DNA of 64,000 bases. Origin: DASYAN01 sp963727755. GTDB lineage: Bacteria; Chloroflexota; Ktedonobacteria; Ktedonobacterales; Ktedonobacteraceae. The stretch spans positions 62,001 through 126,000 of the forward strand of contig CAVSHN010000016.1 of assembly GCA_963727755.1 (NCBI GenBank), given 5' to 3'. Every line of letters starts with the position of its first letter. The first letter of the stretch is position 1. Below, piece by piece: positions 46,508 through 57,438 of this stretch. A model generated the notes under the pieces. It worked only from the letters and a program-made list of their open reading frames with translations. It searched no databases and had not been told where the DNA came from. A program made the position numbers and the translations under genes.

Positions 46508-47455
46508 TCAGAGAGCCCCGAAATCATCTCCAAGATCTCCCATACCACCGCTCTCACGCTGATTCCTGAGCATTTCTTCAACATTGCGGATGAGGCTGTC
46601 AGCACTGGGTAGTGGTCCACTACTGAGAGGTCGGTCAAGATAGCCTTTCTCTTCTTCCTCATCCTCGCCACTACTTGCAAGCTGCTCTTCTAATTTGCGA
46701 ACATAAGCACTGGCATCTGGATCACGAGCAACTAGGGCTGAGACTTGCTCTTCAAAGCAGAGAGCGTCAGATTGAATCTTGCTCAAATCTAGTCCAAGAG
46801 AGAGGAAAGCATTGAGGTGCATGAGCAAGGCCGCAGTCACTTTGACATTAGGCGTGGCTGCCAGATAGTGAGGAGAAGCAGCCCAAAGCGTCGCAGAGGG
46901 GATGTGCATGTGCTGACAAGCCTCATGAAGCACTCCAACTATGCCTGTCGGGCCTTCATAACGAGAGTTATGGATGTCGACCTCTCGTAAACGCTCTAGT
47001 ATGGCTCTATCAGATGATGAACCCGCAATAGGAACAACAACAGAGTGCGGCACATCAGCTAGTAGCGAGCCGAGGAAGATCACTTCTGAGGTCGAGAAAT
47101 GAGTGCAGATCTCCAGGAATATATTACTGAATGTTTTCCACTTGAGTTGTGGTTCAACACCAGTGAAGAGGATCACATCACGCTCCAAGTTCTCTACATG
47201 CTGGGCCAAGAATTGGCAGCTAGGCCAGATAATGGTGCGCTGCATGTCGTCACTTAAACTGACTATTGGTCTCGCCTCGGTAAAAACGAAGAAATCTTCT
47301 ACCTCGATCTCTGCAATCTTCTGAGACTTCCAGTGCTCCACAAGAAACTTGATTGCTGTGGAAGCTGAGTCTGCAGCATCACTCCAGCCTCCAAAAGCTG
47401 CTACCACAATTGGGTTACGCAATTCTAGCTGCTCGTAATATTGTATAAGTGACAT
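46508..47455 (-). CDS. PAC2-family protein
   Basis: 315 aa. The PAC2 fold is recognised from NPIVVAAFGGWSDAADSASTAIKFLVEHW, the FTGVEPQLKWKTF segment and the LLADVPHS/GPTGIVGVLHEACQ region. It is related to proteasome-assembly chaperones. In bacteria, mainly Actinobacteria and Chloroflexota, the function is unresolved. The C-terminal 60 residues are acidic and disordered. No proteasome gene is in the window. Confidence 0.85.
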   Translation of the reverse strand: MSLIQYYEQLELRNPIVVAAFGGWSDAADSASTAIKFLVEHWKSQKIAEIEVEDFFVFTEARPIVSLSDDMQRTIIWPSCQFLAQHVENLERDVILFTGVEPQLKWKTFSNIFLEICTHFSTSEVIFLGSLLADVPHSVVVPIAGSSSDRAILERLREVDIHNSRYEGPTGIVGVLHEACQHMHIPSATLWAASPHYLAATPNVKVTAALLMHLNAFLSLGLDLSKIQSDALCFEEQVSALVARDPDASAYVRKLEEQLASSGEDEEEEKGYLDRPLSSGPLPSADSLIRNVEEMLRNQRESGGMGDLGDDFGAL

Positions 47456-47721
47456 ATGATAAGTTCCTCAAAGCTAGCAACGCTAGACCCTCGGCTTCGT
47501 ACTTGATGAAAGCGTCCATACCAGATGAACTATACGCCATCCTTAGCACCTGTGCCAAGAGCACTCAACAATTGGCTAGGGATTCTACAAACATTGATGA
47601 TACCTCTTGATTTGCTGCTTCCGTTAGCAAACGTGTGCTACCATTTTAACACACGGCAATAATTCTATCACAAGGAACCATATCTCAATATTTCGGGCTC
47701 TTCAGTATCGATTTGCTCGCT

Positions 47722-48693
47722 ATGTTGAGACTATTGACAGTACTCACAATGCCCCCTATACTCACAGCAATGAAAGCTACAGACATTGCAGTCATCTACC
47801 AAGATCATCACCTACTGCTGGTTAATAAGCCAGCTGGGTTGGTGATTTACCCAACATATAAGCATGGCAATGGGACACTGTGGGATGCATTGCTGGCCTA
47901 CACGGAGCTGTTGGGTCAGGATGATTGGGAACCGCCAGAGTTGCCTGATAAGCTAGAGTGGGCTGCTGCCCCTGCTGATATACAAGCAATGTTGCGCAAC
48001 AAACGAGTTGAACGTATCAGGAAAGAAGAGGGACTTCTACCACGTCCCTGTCTGCTACATCGCTTGGATAAGGATACCTCTGGTATTGTCGCATTAGCAC
48101 GTACTGAACGTTCACGGTGGCATATGATTAAACAGTTTGAAGAACGTACGATCGTGAAGCGCTATGTGGTAATTGTGAGACAGGGAAATCCAGATTGGAC
48201 ACAGCCACGTGCACCTTTCACAGTCACACAACGGTTGGCAGATGGACACATACAGCTAGCTGATGCATCATTGATAATGACGGCTACGAGCGATTTTGAA
48301 TTCGTGCTCGATGGGCCATTGCGACGTGATCCTGACGATCGACGGCGTTGCATCGTTGGACCTAATGGAAAGTCAGCCATCACGTTAGTACGAGTGCAAG
48401 CAGTAGAGCGCGGCTATGCATTGCTAGATGTGCGTCTCTTGACCGGGCGTACGCACCAGATCCGTGCACATCTGGCGGCACTGGGATATTCGATCGTAGG
48501 AGACCAAATGTATGGCTTGCCTACTCCTGAGACATCGGCACCGAATTTAAACCGCCAGTTCCTCCATGCGTACAGTCTGACGCTGCGGCGCTACCCTGAC
48601 AATGAACTGTGTACGTTTGTGGCTCCCCTAGCTAGCGACCTACAAACATGGCTAGAAAATGCTGGCCTAGCCTATTTTATGTTTTGCTTGTGA
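47722..48693 (+). CDS. RluA-family pseudouridine synthase
   Basis: About 323 aa. Catalytic Asp in LLHRLDKDTSGIVALART, the lead motif IYQDHHLLLVNKPAGLVIYPT, and LLTGRTHQIRAHLAALGYSIVGDQMYG. No N-terminal S4 domain. An insert of roughly 40 residues lies before the catalytic motif. It converts uridine to pseudouridine in rRNA or tRNA; the target is not readable. Start uncertain: ATG 47722 or 47770. Confidence 0.88.
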   Translation: MLRLLTVLTMPPILTAMKATDIAVIYQDHHLLLVNKPAGLVIYPTYKHGNGTLWDALLAYTELLGQDDWEPPELPDKLEWAAAPADIQAMLRNKRVERIRKEEGLLPRPCLLHRLDKDTSGIVALARTERSRWHMIKQFEERTIVKRYVVIVRQGNPDWTQPRAPFTVTQRLADGHIQLADASLIMTATSDFEFVLDGPLRRDPDDRRRCIVGPNGKSAITLVRVQAVERGYALLDVRLLTGRTHQIRAHLAALGYSIVGDQMYGLPTPETSAPNLNRQFLHAYSLTLRRYPDNELCTFVAPLASDLQTWLENAGLAYFMFCL

Positions 48694-48792
48694 TGTCGTT
48701 TATGGCACTCTATCCTTTGGGGTGAAATCCAAAGAAGACAAAAGCTATTTACCAGGCAAAAAACCTCTGATGCTACGATTTTTCTGTCAAAA

Positions 48793-49759
48793 TCACCCGG
48801 AGAGAGCTTGTTTGCCTTGTTTGCCTTGTTTAGTTCGCTTTGCAGGGGTCGCTGGTGCTTGCGACGCGAGGTACTGTGGCGTTGGTGTTGGTTGTGCCTG
48901 TGCAGTAGCCCGTGCTCGTGCATGGGCAGCAGCCCACGCTTGGGCTTGTGCAGTTTCCTGTGCTTGCCCCTGCGCCGTTGCTTGTGCCTGTGCTTGTGCG
49001 GTTTCTTGTGCTTGCGGGAGTGCCGTTTCCTGTGCTTGCGCCAGTGCCGTTTCTTGTGGCTGCGCCAGTGCCGTTTCCTGTGCCTGCGCCAGTGCCGTTT
49101 CCTGTGCTTGCGCTCGGGCTGCTGGCCTGCGCTCGGGCTGTGGCCGTCGCATGGCTGTGAGCGATGCTCTGGGCCGTGGCTGTTGCATGAGCATTGTTGG
49201 TCGCGATCGTATTGCTGACTAACATGGTTCCCCCTAGTATACTGCCTCCGAGAAACAGCAGGGCGAGAGTAGCAACAAGACTGGCGTGTAGTGTTAGCAA
49301 CTTGAGGCGAGGATTCCTCGAACTGCTAGGCCATCCGACCTCGGCTGGTTGTGGCTCTTGATGTGGTGACAGCACTCTGCTGGATGGTATTGGTGTGACT
49401 GGTAAGGACACCACCACAGATTTATTCATGGACACCTTGGGATCAGTGATTGGCAATTGCGACTGACCCGATTGGCCACTGGCAATGGCTGTTGGATACA
49501 AGAGTGCGATAGCTGCGCTACTAGCGAACACCATGGGAGATGATTGCTCATCAACCTCACAGACAGGCACCATCGTGGGCATTGAGCTGCCACGGGCCGC
49601 TATCGTTGCTAGGTCTTGCTCATCAACCTCACAGACAGGCACCATCGTAGGCATTGAGCTGCCACGGGCCACTATCGTTGCTAGGTCCTCTGCCAACACG
49701 GGTAAACTCTCGGTCTGAGCCGTGCTGATAATTAGCAGCAAGGAACCATGCGAACCACC
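48793..49759 (-). pseudogene. severed C-terminal part of kinase-DnaJ gene: TM helix and AT-repeat tail (frameshifted)
   Basis: In frame with the upstream kinase gene but separated by a TAA. It begins GGSHGSLLLIISTAQTES, the end of a DnaJ C-terminal domain. Two copies of a 24-residue unit follow (DLATIVARGSSMPTMVPVCE...), then one membrane helix (LHASLVATLALLFLGGSILGGTML). The outer tail has ATATAQ and QAQETALAQ repeats, ending after QPTPTPQYLASQAPATPA. A one-base shift near 49125 separates the first ATATARAQ units from the rest. A TTG at 49741 could restart translation. Confidence 0.65.
49545..49690. repeat. 72-bp in-frame tandem duplication
   Basis: Two 72-bp copies, differing at a few positions, encode consecutive DLATI(V/A)ARGSSMPTMVPVCEVDEQ units in the membrane-tail part of the kinase/DnaJ gene. 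Confidence 0.8.
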
Positions 49760-50785
49760 TTAGTAGGGCATACCCTGCTCTGACAAATGCAATACCTGCC
49801 CATGCTGAACGTTAGGAGGGATTGTCACCGCTACTCGCTGCTTGCTAGGCAGGGTAATCGTGCGGCTTGCTCCTTGTAACGCCTCTTCTCTTGTGATCGC
49901 AAGCGTAGCACGCAAATCAACATAATCAAATGCCTGTTGGAGAGCAACAGCAAAGGCCTTAATGATGGGGAAGCGCTCGTCAGCTTTCTTAGCTAAGGCA
50001 CGCAGGATGACGGCATCAACGGCAGGCGAGAGGCACGCATTGAGTTGACTGGGCGGCTTGGGTGGTACCGTGAGGTGCTGAAACATCAACTTCTCTGGTC
50101 GTCCTTGAAAGGGGAGCTGACCTGTCAGCAGTTGATAGGTCATAATAGCAAGAGCATATTGATCAGTAGCAGCAACTGCCTCACCACTCCACTGCTCTGG
50201 CGCCATGTAGACACAGGTCCCACGTACACTATTGCTCGCCGTTGAGCTTGCCAAGAGGACTCTGGCAATGCCGAAGTCGACCAAAAACAAGTCGGGACGC
50301 GTGGGAGAGTCTGCATTAGCACGCACGAGGAAGTTGGAAGGCTTGACGTCTTGATGGATAATGTTGTGGTCGTGGGCATGTTGGAGAGCTGATGCCGCTT
50401 GCATGATCATCTGTCCCACATCCTGTGGGGGAAGCAGGTCAGAGCCACGTTGAACAAGCCAAGTAACCAACGATCCCTCCGGGCGATAGGGCATCACCAT
50501 ATAAATGATCGACCCATCTGCCGTTGGCTCCTCGCCGAAGTCGTAGAAGCTGAGAATGTGAGGATGATCAAGCTGAGAGATCGCTTTCATCTCGCGTTGA
50601 AAGAGTCGCTCCACCTGCTGCAACGCCTTCGCATCAGAATACGGTTGACATTCGTTACATACGATTTTGACTGCGACCTGACGCGAAATACGGGTATCTT
50701 CGGCGAGATACACCTCGCCCATGCCGCCCTGCCCGATCAGACGGACAAGACGATAGTGCCCTAGCTGTTGTCCTATGAGCATCAT
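49760..50785 (-). CDS. Ser/Thr protein kinase ending in a truncated DnaJ C-terminal domain
   Basis: 341 aa. Kinase motifs: glycine loop LIGQGGMGEVYLAED, Lys in VAVKIV, catalytic loop IIHQDVKPSN (HQD in place of HRD), DFGIA, and YMAPEQ. From about residue 290 the sequence LAITREEALQGASRTITLPSK...VAVTIPPNVQHGQVLHLSEQGMPY matches DnaJ/CbpA client-binding domain II. It is cut by a TAA; the same frame continues GGSHGSLLLIIS, which completes that domain. The whole was thus a kinase-DnaJ CTD-TM-repeat receptor. A C-to-A change (TAC to TAA) would explain the stop. Confidence 0.85.
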   Translation of the reverse strand: MMLIGQQLGHYRLVRLIGQGGMGEVYLAEDTRISRQVAVKIVCNECQPYSDAKALQQVERLFQREMKAISQLDHPHILSFYDFGEEPTADGSIIYMVMPYRPEGSLVTWLVQRGSDLLPPQDVGQMIMQAASALQHAHDHNIIHQDVKPSNFLVRANADSPTRPDLFLVDFGIARVLLASSTASNSVRGTCVYMAPEQWSGEAVAATDQYALAIMTYQLLTGQLPFQGRPEKLMFQHLTVPPKPPSQLNACLSPAVDAVILRALAKKADERFPIIKAFAVALQQAFDYVDLRATLAITREEALQGASRTITLPSKQRVAVTIPPNVQHGQVLHLSEQGMPY

Positions 50786-50966
50786 GGTGCCTGACTTTCT
50801 CTAAAAATAGTAAGTGAAATGAATGCCTAATTTTGAATATAGCGATAGTATAACACAGGCATTGGGCACGCGACCAAGTATTTGCAAGCTTCTGGATATT
50901 CCCCTTGGTTTGTGCTACCATTCCACTATAAAATCAGCTGAGGCTATCCTCCACCAGGAGAACAGA

Positions 50967-51797
50967 ATGATGCATGACCGCACCGGGCAACAATTAGGTA
51001 GCTATCGCTTACTCCACTTGCTTGGACAGGGAGGATTCGCGAATGTTTACCTGGGCGAACACTTTCATCTCCATACCAGAGCAGCCGTTAAAGTGCTGCA
51101 TGAGCGAATGGAAACACAAGCCCTCGAGCATTTCCTCAAGGAATCACAGATTATTGCGACCCTTAAGCATCCCCATATCTTGCGCGTGCTAGATTTTGGC
51201 ATGGATGACTCTACTCCCTTTCTGGTTATGGAATATGCTCCAGGTGGCACATTACGAAAGAAGCATCCTCATGGCTCCATAGTTCCTCCCTCAACGGTGG
51301 TGCAATATGTAAAGCAAGTGACAGAGGCCCTCCAGTTTGCTCATGATCAGCAACTCGTACACCGCGACGTGAAACCGGAAAATATGCTAGTGGAAGCTCA
51401 GGGCGCTATTGTGCTCGGTGACTTTGGTATTGCAGCTCCTGTCTACGATACCCAAATGTCTCACCCACAGGAGGTTGGGGGAACACCCTATTATATGGCA
51501 CCAGAACAATGTCGCGGAAAAGCTCGTGAGGCCAGCGATCAATATGCCTTGGGCGTGGTGGTCTATGAATGGCTATGTGGTGTACTACCATTCTATGGCG
51601 CAAATGCCATCGAGATAGCCATGCACCACCTGATGGACCCCCCACCTTCACTCCAACAGAAAATAGCCAGCATTCCAGCACAGGTAGAGCACGTTGTGCT
51701 AAAAGCACTGGCTAAAGATCCTCAAGAGCGCTTCCCTAGTGTCCAAGAGTTCGCCCAAGCCCTAGAACAGGCATCGCAGCCAAAAAGTCTGCAATAG
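50967..51797 (+). CDS. Ser/Thr protein kinase (N-terminal part of a kinase-WD40 protein)
   Basis: 276 aa from the ATG at 50967 (AGGAG 6 nt upstream); an earlier ATG at 50823 lacks support. Complete kinase: LLGQGGFANVYLGEH, AAVKVL, LVHRDVKPENML, DFGIAAP, YYMAPEQCRGKA. It stops six bases before the WD40 frame. In the next frame the sequence runs AKKSAIAVLPLSILLSQQPN into the WD40 part, so an A5-run shift near 51785 probably split one kinase-TM-WD40 protein. Divergent from the other kinase gene. Confidence 0.9.
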   Translation: MMHDRTGQQLGSYRLLHLLGQGGFANVYLGEHFHLHTRAAVKVLHERMETQALEHFLKESQIIATLKHPHILRVLDFGMDDSTPFLVMEYAPGGTLRKKHPHGSIVPPSTVVQYVKQVTEALQFAHDQQLVHRDVKPENMLVEAQGAIVLGDFGIAAPVYDTQMSHPQEVGGTPYYMAPEQCRGKAREASDQYALGVVVYEWLCGVLPFYGANAIEIAMHHLMDPPPSLQQKIASIPAQVEHVVLKALAKDPQERFPSVQEFAQALEQASQPKSLQ

Positions 51798-51802
51798 CAG
51801 TA

Positions 51803-52961
51803 TTGCCTCTATCAATTCTCCTGTCTCAACAGCCAAACAACAGTAAAGATCAATCAGCATTTCTAGCACCAATCATATCAGCTCTATCAACGACGCCTCT
51901 TGCACAAGTAGCAGAAGCTTTACCCCCCGCAGGAACACTGCTTTACACTTATTACGGCCATTCTGATACTACAAACAGGACAGATGTATCGTTGAAGAGT
52001 ACACTCGTGCCATCGGGAGAGAAAGAAGAGACTGCACGGGTCTGGAACGGCACCCAGGGAAAGCAAGTTCTGACATGGCCTAGTCATTCCAAGGATGTAG
52101 CTACGGTGGCATGGTCACCTGATGGCACATGCGTTACCTCTGGAGGATGGGATAAGACAGTGCAGGTCTGGAATGCTAGGACAGGCGAAAAGGTCATAAC
52201 CAAGATCATAACCAAGATCATAACCTATAAGGGCCATTCCAGATTTGTATGCACAGCCACGTGGTCACCTGATGGCATGCGTATTGCCTCGGGAAGTACT
52301 GATCAGACAGTACAGATCTGGGATGCCAGGACAGGTGAGCAACTCAGAAATCTACAGTGGTCACAGTGGCTTCGTATTTGCCGTAGCATGGTCACCCGAT
52401 GGCGCACACATTGCCTCTGGAGGCGGAGATAAGACGATACAGATATGGGAAGCAGCGACAGGAGAACAACTCAGGACCTACAATGGTCATTTCGATAGCA
52501 TAAGTGGGATAGCTTGGTCACCTGATGGCACACGTATTGTCTCGGGAAGTCATGATAAGACGGTGCAAGTGTGGGATGTGGCAATGGGAAAGCTAATCTG
52601 CACCTATAGCCACCATCCCTATATTGCACGATCTATAGCGTGGTCACCTGATGGTACACGCGTTGCCTCGGGCGGTTCGGATGGGACCGTGCAGGTATGG
52701 AATGGAACCACAGGAGAACAGATTTGTACCTATAGAGGTCATTCCCAAGTAGTCTATGCAGTAGCATGGTCTCCCGATGGCACACGCATTGCTTCGGGAA
52801 GCGGTGATAAGACGGGACAAGTATGGAAGGCAACTACAGGAAAACACCTCCTGACTTACTGCGGACATTCCGACAGCGTAAACGCAATAGCATGGTCGCC
52901 CGATGGCACACAGATTGCCTCCGGGAGCAAGGATGGAACAGTTCAAGTATGGCAAGCATAG
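51803..52961 (+). CDS. WD40 beta-propeller domain (frameshifted, likely fused to the kinase)
   Basis: A short hydrophobic stretch and linker, one degenerate WD40-like unit (LLYTYYGHSD...ARVWNGTQGKQ), then seven good units of the form WSPDGTRIASGSGDKTVQVW, enough for one closed propeller. A one-base shift near 52355 splits units 2 and 3 (GEQLR | IYSGHSGFVFAVAWSPDG). A 12-bp unit repeated three times gives KIITKIIT between units 1 and 2. Kinase-WD40 fusions are typical of this phylum; the propeller would act as an extracytoplasmic or scaffold sensor. Confidence 0.83.
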
Positions 52962-53186
52962 ACTCTGACTACGCTAAAATATGAGAGACTGTGTGAAAAG
53001 GCCTCAGGAGCCAAGTGACACACAAAAAAGCTTCAGCAATCCTGTTAATTTGTCCCTTTTTTTCTTTCAAAATGTCCCTTTTTAACTTGACAAAGTGATT
53101 GCCGATCAAGTACCATTTTCAGGAAGAGTGATCCTACTTGGAAATGTGCAAAGATAGAGTGAAAACAGAACACTGGAGTATCCTGA

Positions 53187-55022
53187 ATGAAGCAGGAGAG
53201 TAATGAAGCAAAAGCTTTTCATATTAGTGAGGTTCTTCTAGCTTTTACTGATCTACCACGCGTACTGCATCTCGTTTGGGATGCTTGCCCTGTGTTGGTC
53301 ATCGGCATGGCTTTCGTCATGTTACTCCAGGGTATCACACCGCTTGCAACTGTCCTAGTAGCTCGTCTACTCATCGATGGAGCGCTTCAAGGTATCGCGC
53401 ATAGCACTATTTTGCCAATTGTCCTGCCAGTTGCCTTACAACTAGCAATTAACCTCCTTACTCGCTTCTGCACACGGTTGCAAGCAACACTCCAGGTATT
53501 GTTAAACTTTCGTCTTTCCGATCATGTGGAACTGTTGATCCTACGCAAGGCAAGCACGCTAGACCTTGCATCCTTCGAGAACGCAACATTTTATGACTGC
53601 CTTAACCATCTTTGCCAAGATGCTCTCAACAAACCGCTTATGATGATCATCCAGCTCTTCGGCCTTGGGAGCAGCTTGGTCACTCTGCTCTCTCTGCTTG
53701 GCCTGCTCTTCCACCTAAGCTGGTGGCTTGTTCTCATTGCTCTCATTGTTCCCATCCCCTCGTTCATTGCTGATAGTCACTATGGACTCAAAAATTACTG
53801 GCATGTACTCTGAAATTCTCCACGCAAACGCCAACAATTGTACATACAACAGCTCTTAACAGCCAATTCTTTTTAATAAAGAAATAAAGTTATTTAACCT
53901 AGGGAATCTTTTTACTGAACGATATCATCTGTTAAGCGAAGAGATGTACCAAGAAGAAAAACGTCTGCAATTCAGACACACCATCATCAACTTGCTCTGG
54001 TCGACACTGCCAGTCACTGCTAATGCTGGTATCTATCTGTATGTGGCACTCCAGGCCGTACAGCGCCGCATCTCACTGGGTGCTCTCACGCAGTATACTC
54101 TGGCGATTACTCAGACCAGCCAGAGCTTCCAAGCAGTGCTCAATGGTTTCTCCAACATGTATGAACATCACCTCTTTGTTGATTCACTCTTCAAATTTCT
54201 TGCCAGCGAGCCACAAATCTGTGCGCCAGCACATCCTTTGCCTCTGGAGAGATCGGCTCATTCTCATGGGTTAGACATCGAATTTCGCAATGTCAGCTTC
54301 ATCTATCCTGGCAAGAGAGAAGCTGCCTTGAGAAATCTCAGCTTTACTCTGCATGCTGGTGAGAGCGTAGCTTTGGTGGGCCAGAATGGTGCTGGGAAAA
54401 CGACACTCGTCAAACTGCTGACACGTTTGTATGATCCAACTGAAGGAGAGATTCTGATCGGCGGACGCAACGTCAAAGAATACGATCCCTTCGAGCTGCG
54501 TGAGCAGCTCAGCATCATCTTTCAGGATTTCGTGCGATACCAGATGACCGCCAGCGAAAATATCGGCATTGGTGGCAAGTGCAGAGATCGAGAAAATCGT
54601 GACTTGATTGAGAGTGCTGCTCACAAGGGAGGGGCTCATGGGGTCATTGAGCACCTTGATGCTGGTTACGATACTATGTTAGGTCGCTGGTTCGAGAAGG
54701 GAGTAGACCTGAGCGGGGGTGAATGGCAAAAACTGGCTCTCTCCCGTGCCTTTATGCGTGATGCGCCTATTCTTCTCCTCGACGAACCTCCAGTTCGCTG
54801 AATGCACAAGCCGAATACGATATCTTCCAACGTTTACGCCAGTTGACTGAGGGACGTACTGTTATTTTTATTAGCCATCGCTTCAGTACTGTGCGCTTAG
54901 CTGATCGCATCTTCGTTCTTGAGCAAGGCCGATCATCGAACATGGTTCGCATCAGGGACTTGCTAAATCTGCAAGGGAAATACGCTGACCTCTTTGATCT
55001 GCAAGCTGAGGCATATCGATGA
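53187..55022 (+). pseudogene. ABC exporter (permease-ATPase), decayed
   Basis: Half-transporter of about 610 codons. The membrane part starts at 53187. An in-frame TGA at 53811-53813 (YWHVL*NSPRKRQQLYIQQ) and a frameshift near 53870 interrupt it, and it resumes as KEIKLFNLGNLFTERYHLLSEEM. The ATPase has Walker A GQNGAGKTTL, a DLSGGEWQKLALSRA signature and LLLDEP, then a shift near 54790 before SLNAQAEYDIFQRL and FISHRFSTVRLADR. Two compensating shifts scramble the IIEHG segment near 54930. Several independent lesions favour a real pseudogene. Confidence 0.8.
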
Positions 55023-55033
55023 CAAGGAGGGTT

Positions 55034-55195
55034 GTACGCAAAGTGGCAAGAAATTGCTTATCAAACCAGTCCTTACATTATTTTGACTACATCTCACACA
55101 GCCTCTGAGAGACTGTATGCAAAGTGGCAAGAAACCGCTTCTCAAGCCAGTTCCTCCATCATTTAGATTGCTTCTCACACAGCCTCTGAGAAGGA
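55034..55195. repeat. imperfect 80-bp tandem repeat
   Basis: Two copies of about 81 bp, both containing GCAAAGTGGCAAGAAA and ending CTCACACAGCCTCTGAGA, lie between the ABC pseudogene and asnB. A related GAGAGACTGTGTGAAAAG stretch occurs at 52983, on the other side of the transporter. Confidence 0.7.
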
Positions 55196-55204
55196 TACGC
55201 AGCC

Positions 55205-57169
55205 TTAGCCGCTGCGGAGTGTCAGCCAAGAACTCCTTGATTCAGTTAACGAAGTCGAAAGGTAGCGCTCTGCCCAAAGCTGGAACATCAATAATTGCCA
55301 GAGAAGCTTATGCGCATGATCACGCTTCAGGGACAGATGCTCATTAATCAAGGACTGAACGTAGACAGGATCAAAGATTCCCTGCTGGCGTAGCCGTGTT
55401 GGAGCAAGCGCATCTAGCATGAGTCCACGCAATTCGGTTCGTAACCAGTTCTTGTAAGGAATATTAAAACCAAGTTTGGGACGATGGATCACCTGACGTG
55501 GAAGTAGTCCATCCATGGCACGCTTAAGTAAGTATTTCCCCGATATACCATGTAGACGCATGGCTATAGGAAGACGTGCAGCAAACTCTACAAGCGTGTA
55601 ATCTAGAAATGGACCTCGTACTTCCAGAAACAGCCATACTCATACGGTCTACTTTGTAGAGGATATCATCAGGCAAGTATCGCTTAATATCAGCATATTG
55701 CTGCTGATCGAGGGAATGCGAACTGTTACTTGCTGCAAAAAGCGCGAGAATGCGGAAAATCAACGGCATGAAAGCTCATGTTCTCTGACATGGTTAACAG
55801 CGCAGCCAATTCTTCACTACGCCAGAAAGTCTGCCATCGCGTATGCTGCATCTCCGGTGGCAAGCAAGCTCCATCCAAGAAAACGGCGAACTATATTACG
55901 CAGTCCCTTCTTTTGTGTAGATGGGGGAATACGTGCAGCTAGGGAACTCAGTCGTTGTCGCATACTATTGGGAAGACTATCAATAGACGCCGAAGCAATC
56001 TTCTGAGCACGATACCAGTCATAACCTGCAAAGAGTTCATCTCCTCCATCTCCTCCCAGAGCTACCGTTACGTATTGCCGAGCCATACGGGAAACTAGGT
56101 AGGTCGGCAAGGCTGAAGCATCAGCGAATGGCTCGTCTAGATAGTTCGCTACAGACTGAATGAGATCGTTAGCATCAGGCCTGAGTATTTCTACATGATG
56201 ATCCGTGTCAAAGTGACGAGCGACAACTTGGGCGTAGTCAAGCTCACTGAATGTTTCTTCTTCAAAACCAATACTGAACGTTTTTGGTCTCTCACTACTG
56301 ACTTGGGTCATGAGAGCAACTACACTGCTTAAATCAATGCCCCCACTCAGAAAAACTCCCAGTGGGACATCACTAATCAGGCGACGTGCAACAGCAGCCT
56401 TGAGCAGCGAGCGCATTTCGTACACATAATCATCAATTGATTTTTCTTCTGGTTCTACAGCTTTAAACTGCACATCCCAATACTGATGTGGTTGCCAATC
56501 TGTAGTAACACGCCCCCGGGCTGAACCATCTAGGCATATCTGCAAATAATGACCTGCAAGTAATTTCTGAATACCACTGAAGATAAATTCAGGCGCTGGA
56601 ATATATTCGTAGAGTAGGTAGGATTGTAACGCATGAACGCTTAACTGCCGTGGCACCCAGGGAAGGGTGAGTAACGCTTTAAGCTCCGAACTCCATGCAA
56701 AATATGTCCCGTTGCTCCAGTAGTAGAGCGGTTTCACACCTAGACGATCACGAGCAAGAAAGAGAGATCTCTTGCAGCTATCCCAAATAGCAAAAGCAAA
56801 CATACCATTGAGGTACTGGAGACAGTCGGTTCCCCACTGTTCATAGGCATGAATGATCACTTCGCTATCCGAGCGTGAGCGGAAATGATGCCCCGCTTGC
56901 TCTAACACAGGAACTAACTCCTGAAAGTTGTAGATCTCGCCATTGAAGACCAGCCAGATCGTATTATCCTCATTTGTCATAGGCTGGTGTCCTGCTGGAG
57001 TAAGATCTAGAATAGCTAGACGGCAAAAACCGAGACCTATAGCCGAAGCACAAAAATATCCTTCATCGTCAGGGCCTCGATGTCTCTGGGCCGCAACCAT
57101 CTGATGCAAGAGTTGATCATCGATAGCATTTTCACCATCCAAACTTAAAATCCCACAGATGCCACACAC
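55205..57169 (-). CDS. asnB: asparagine synthase, glutamine-hydrolysing (several frameshifts)
   Basis: The start is a GTG at 57169 behind GGAGG, giving (M)CGICGILSL with the nucleophilic Cys2; the longer open frame upstream is not needed. Glutaminase domain: QRHRGPDDEGY, FNGEIYNF. Synthetase: GVFLSGGIDLSS (P-loop, with Leu where Asp is usual), GGDGGDELFAGY. The frame breaks near 55825, again near 55770 and near 55635, then YLPDDILYKVDRMSMA, LEVRGPFLDYTLVEFAARLP and SGKYLLKRAM complete the domain. Makes Asn, or amidates a sugar or peptide in cell-surface clusters. Confidence 0.85.
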
Positions 57170-57438
57170 AACTGTACCTCCCTTTCTCTCATAGGCCAGC
57201 CTCAACTCGCTTTGCAGATCCCTAATCAGCATTTTAATAAGGTTATATTCAACATTAGTATACCAATAGTTAAAAAGGATTAGAGGTATCCCTAGTAAGC
57301 TGGATGTTACCTTTGCAGGATTGCTGTTCAAAGCTGGACATCTGACTAGACATATTGATATATATTGAGTATACTTGAGATTAGATATCCGTTTTGTTAT
57401 TTTGTATAGATGTTCTAAATACTAGGAGAAATAACGGT

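Noticed and set aside
48722..49222. Cys/Ala-rich plus-strand ORFs
   Set aside because: These are antisense shadows of the ATATAQ/QAQETA repeat tail on the minus strand.
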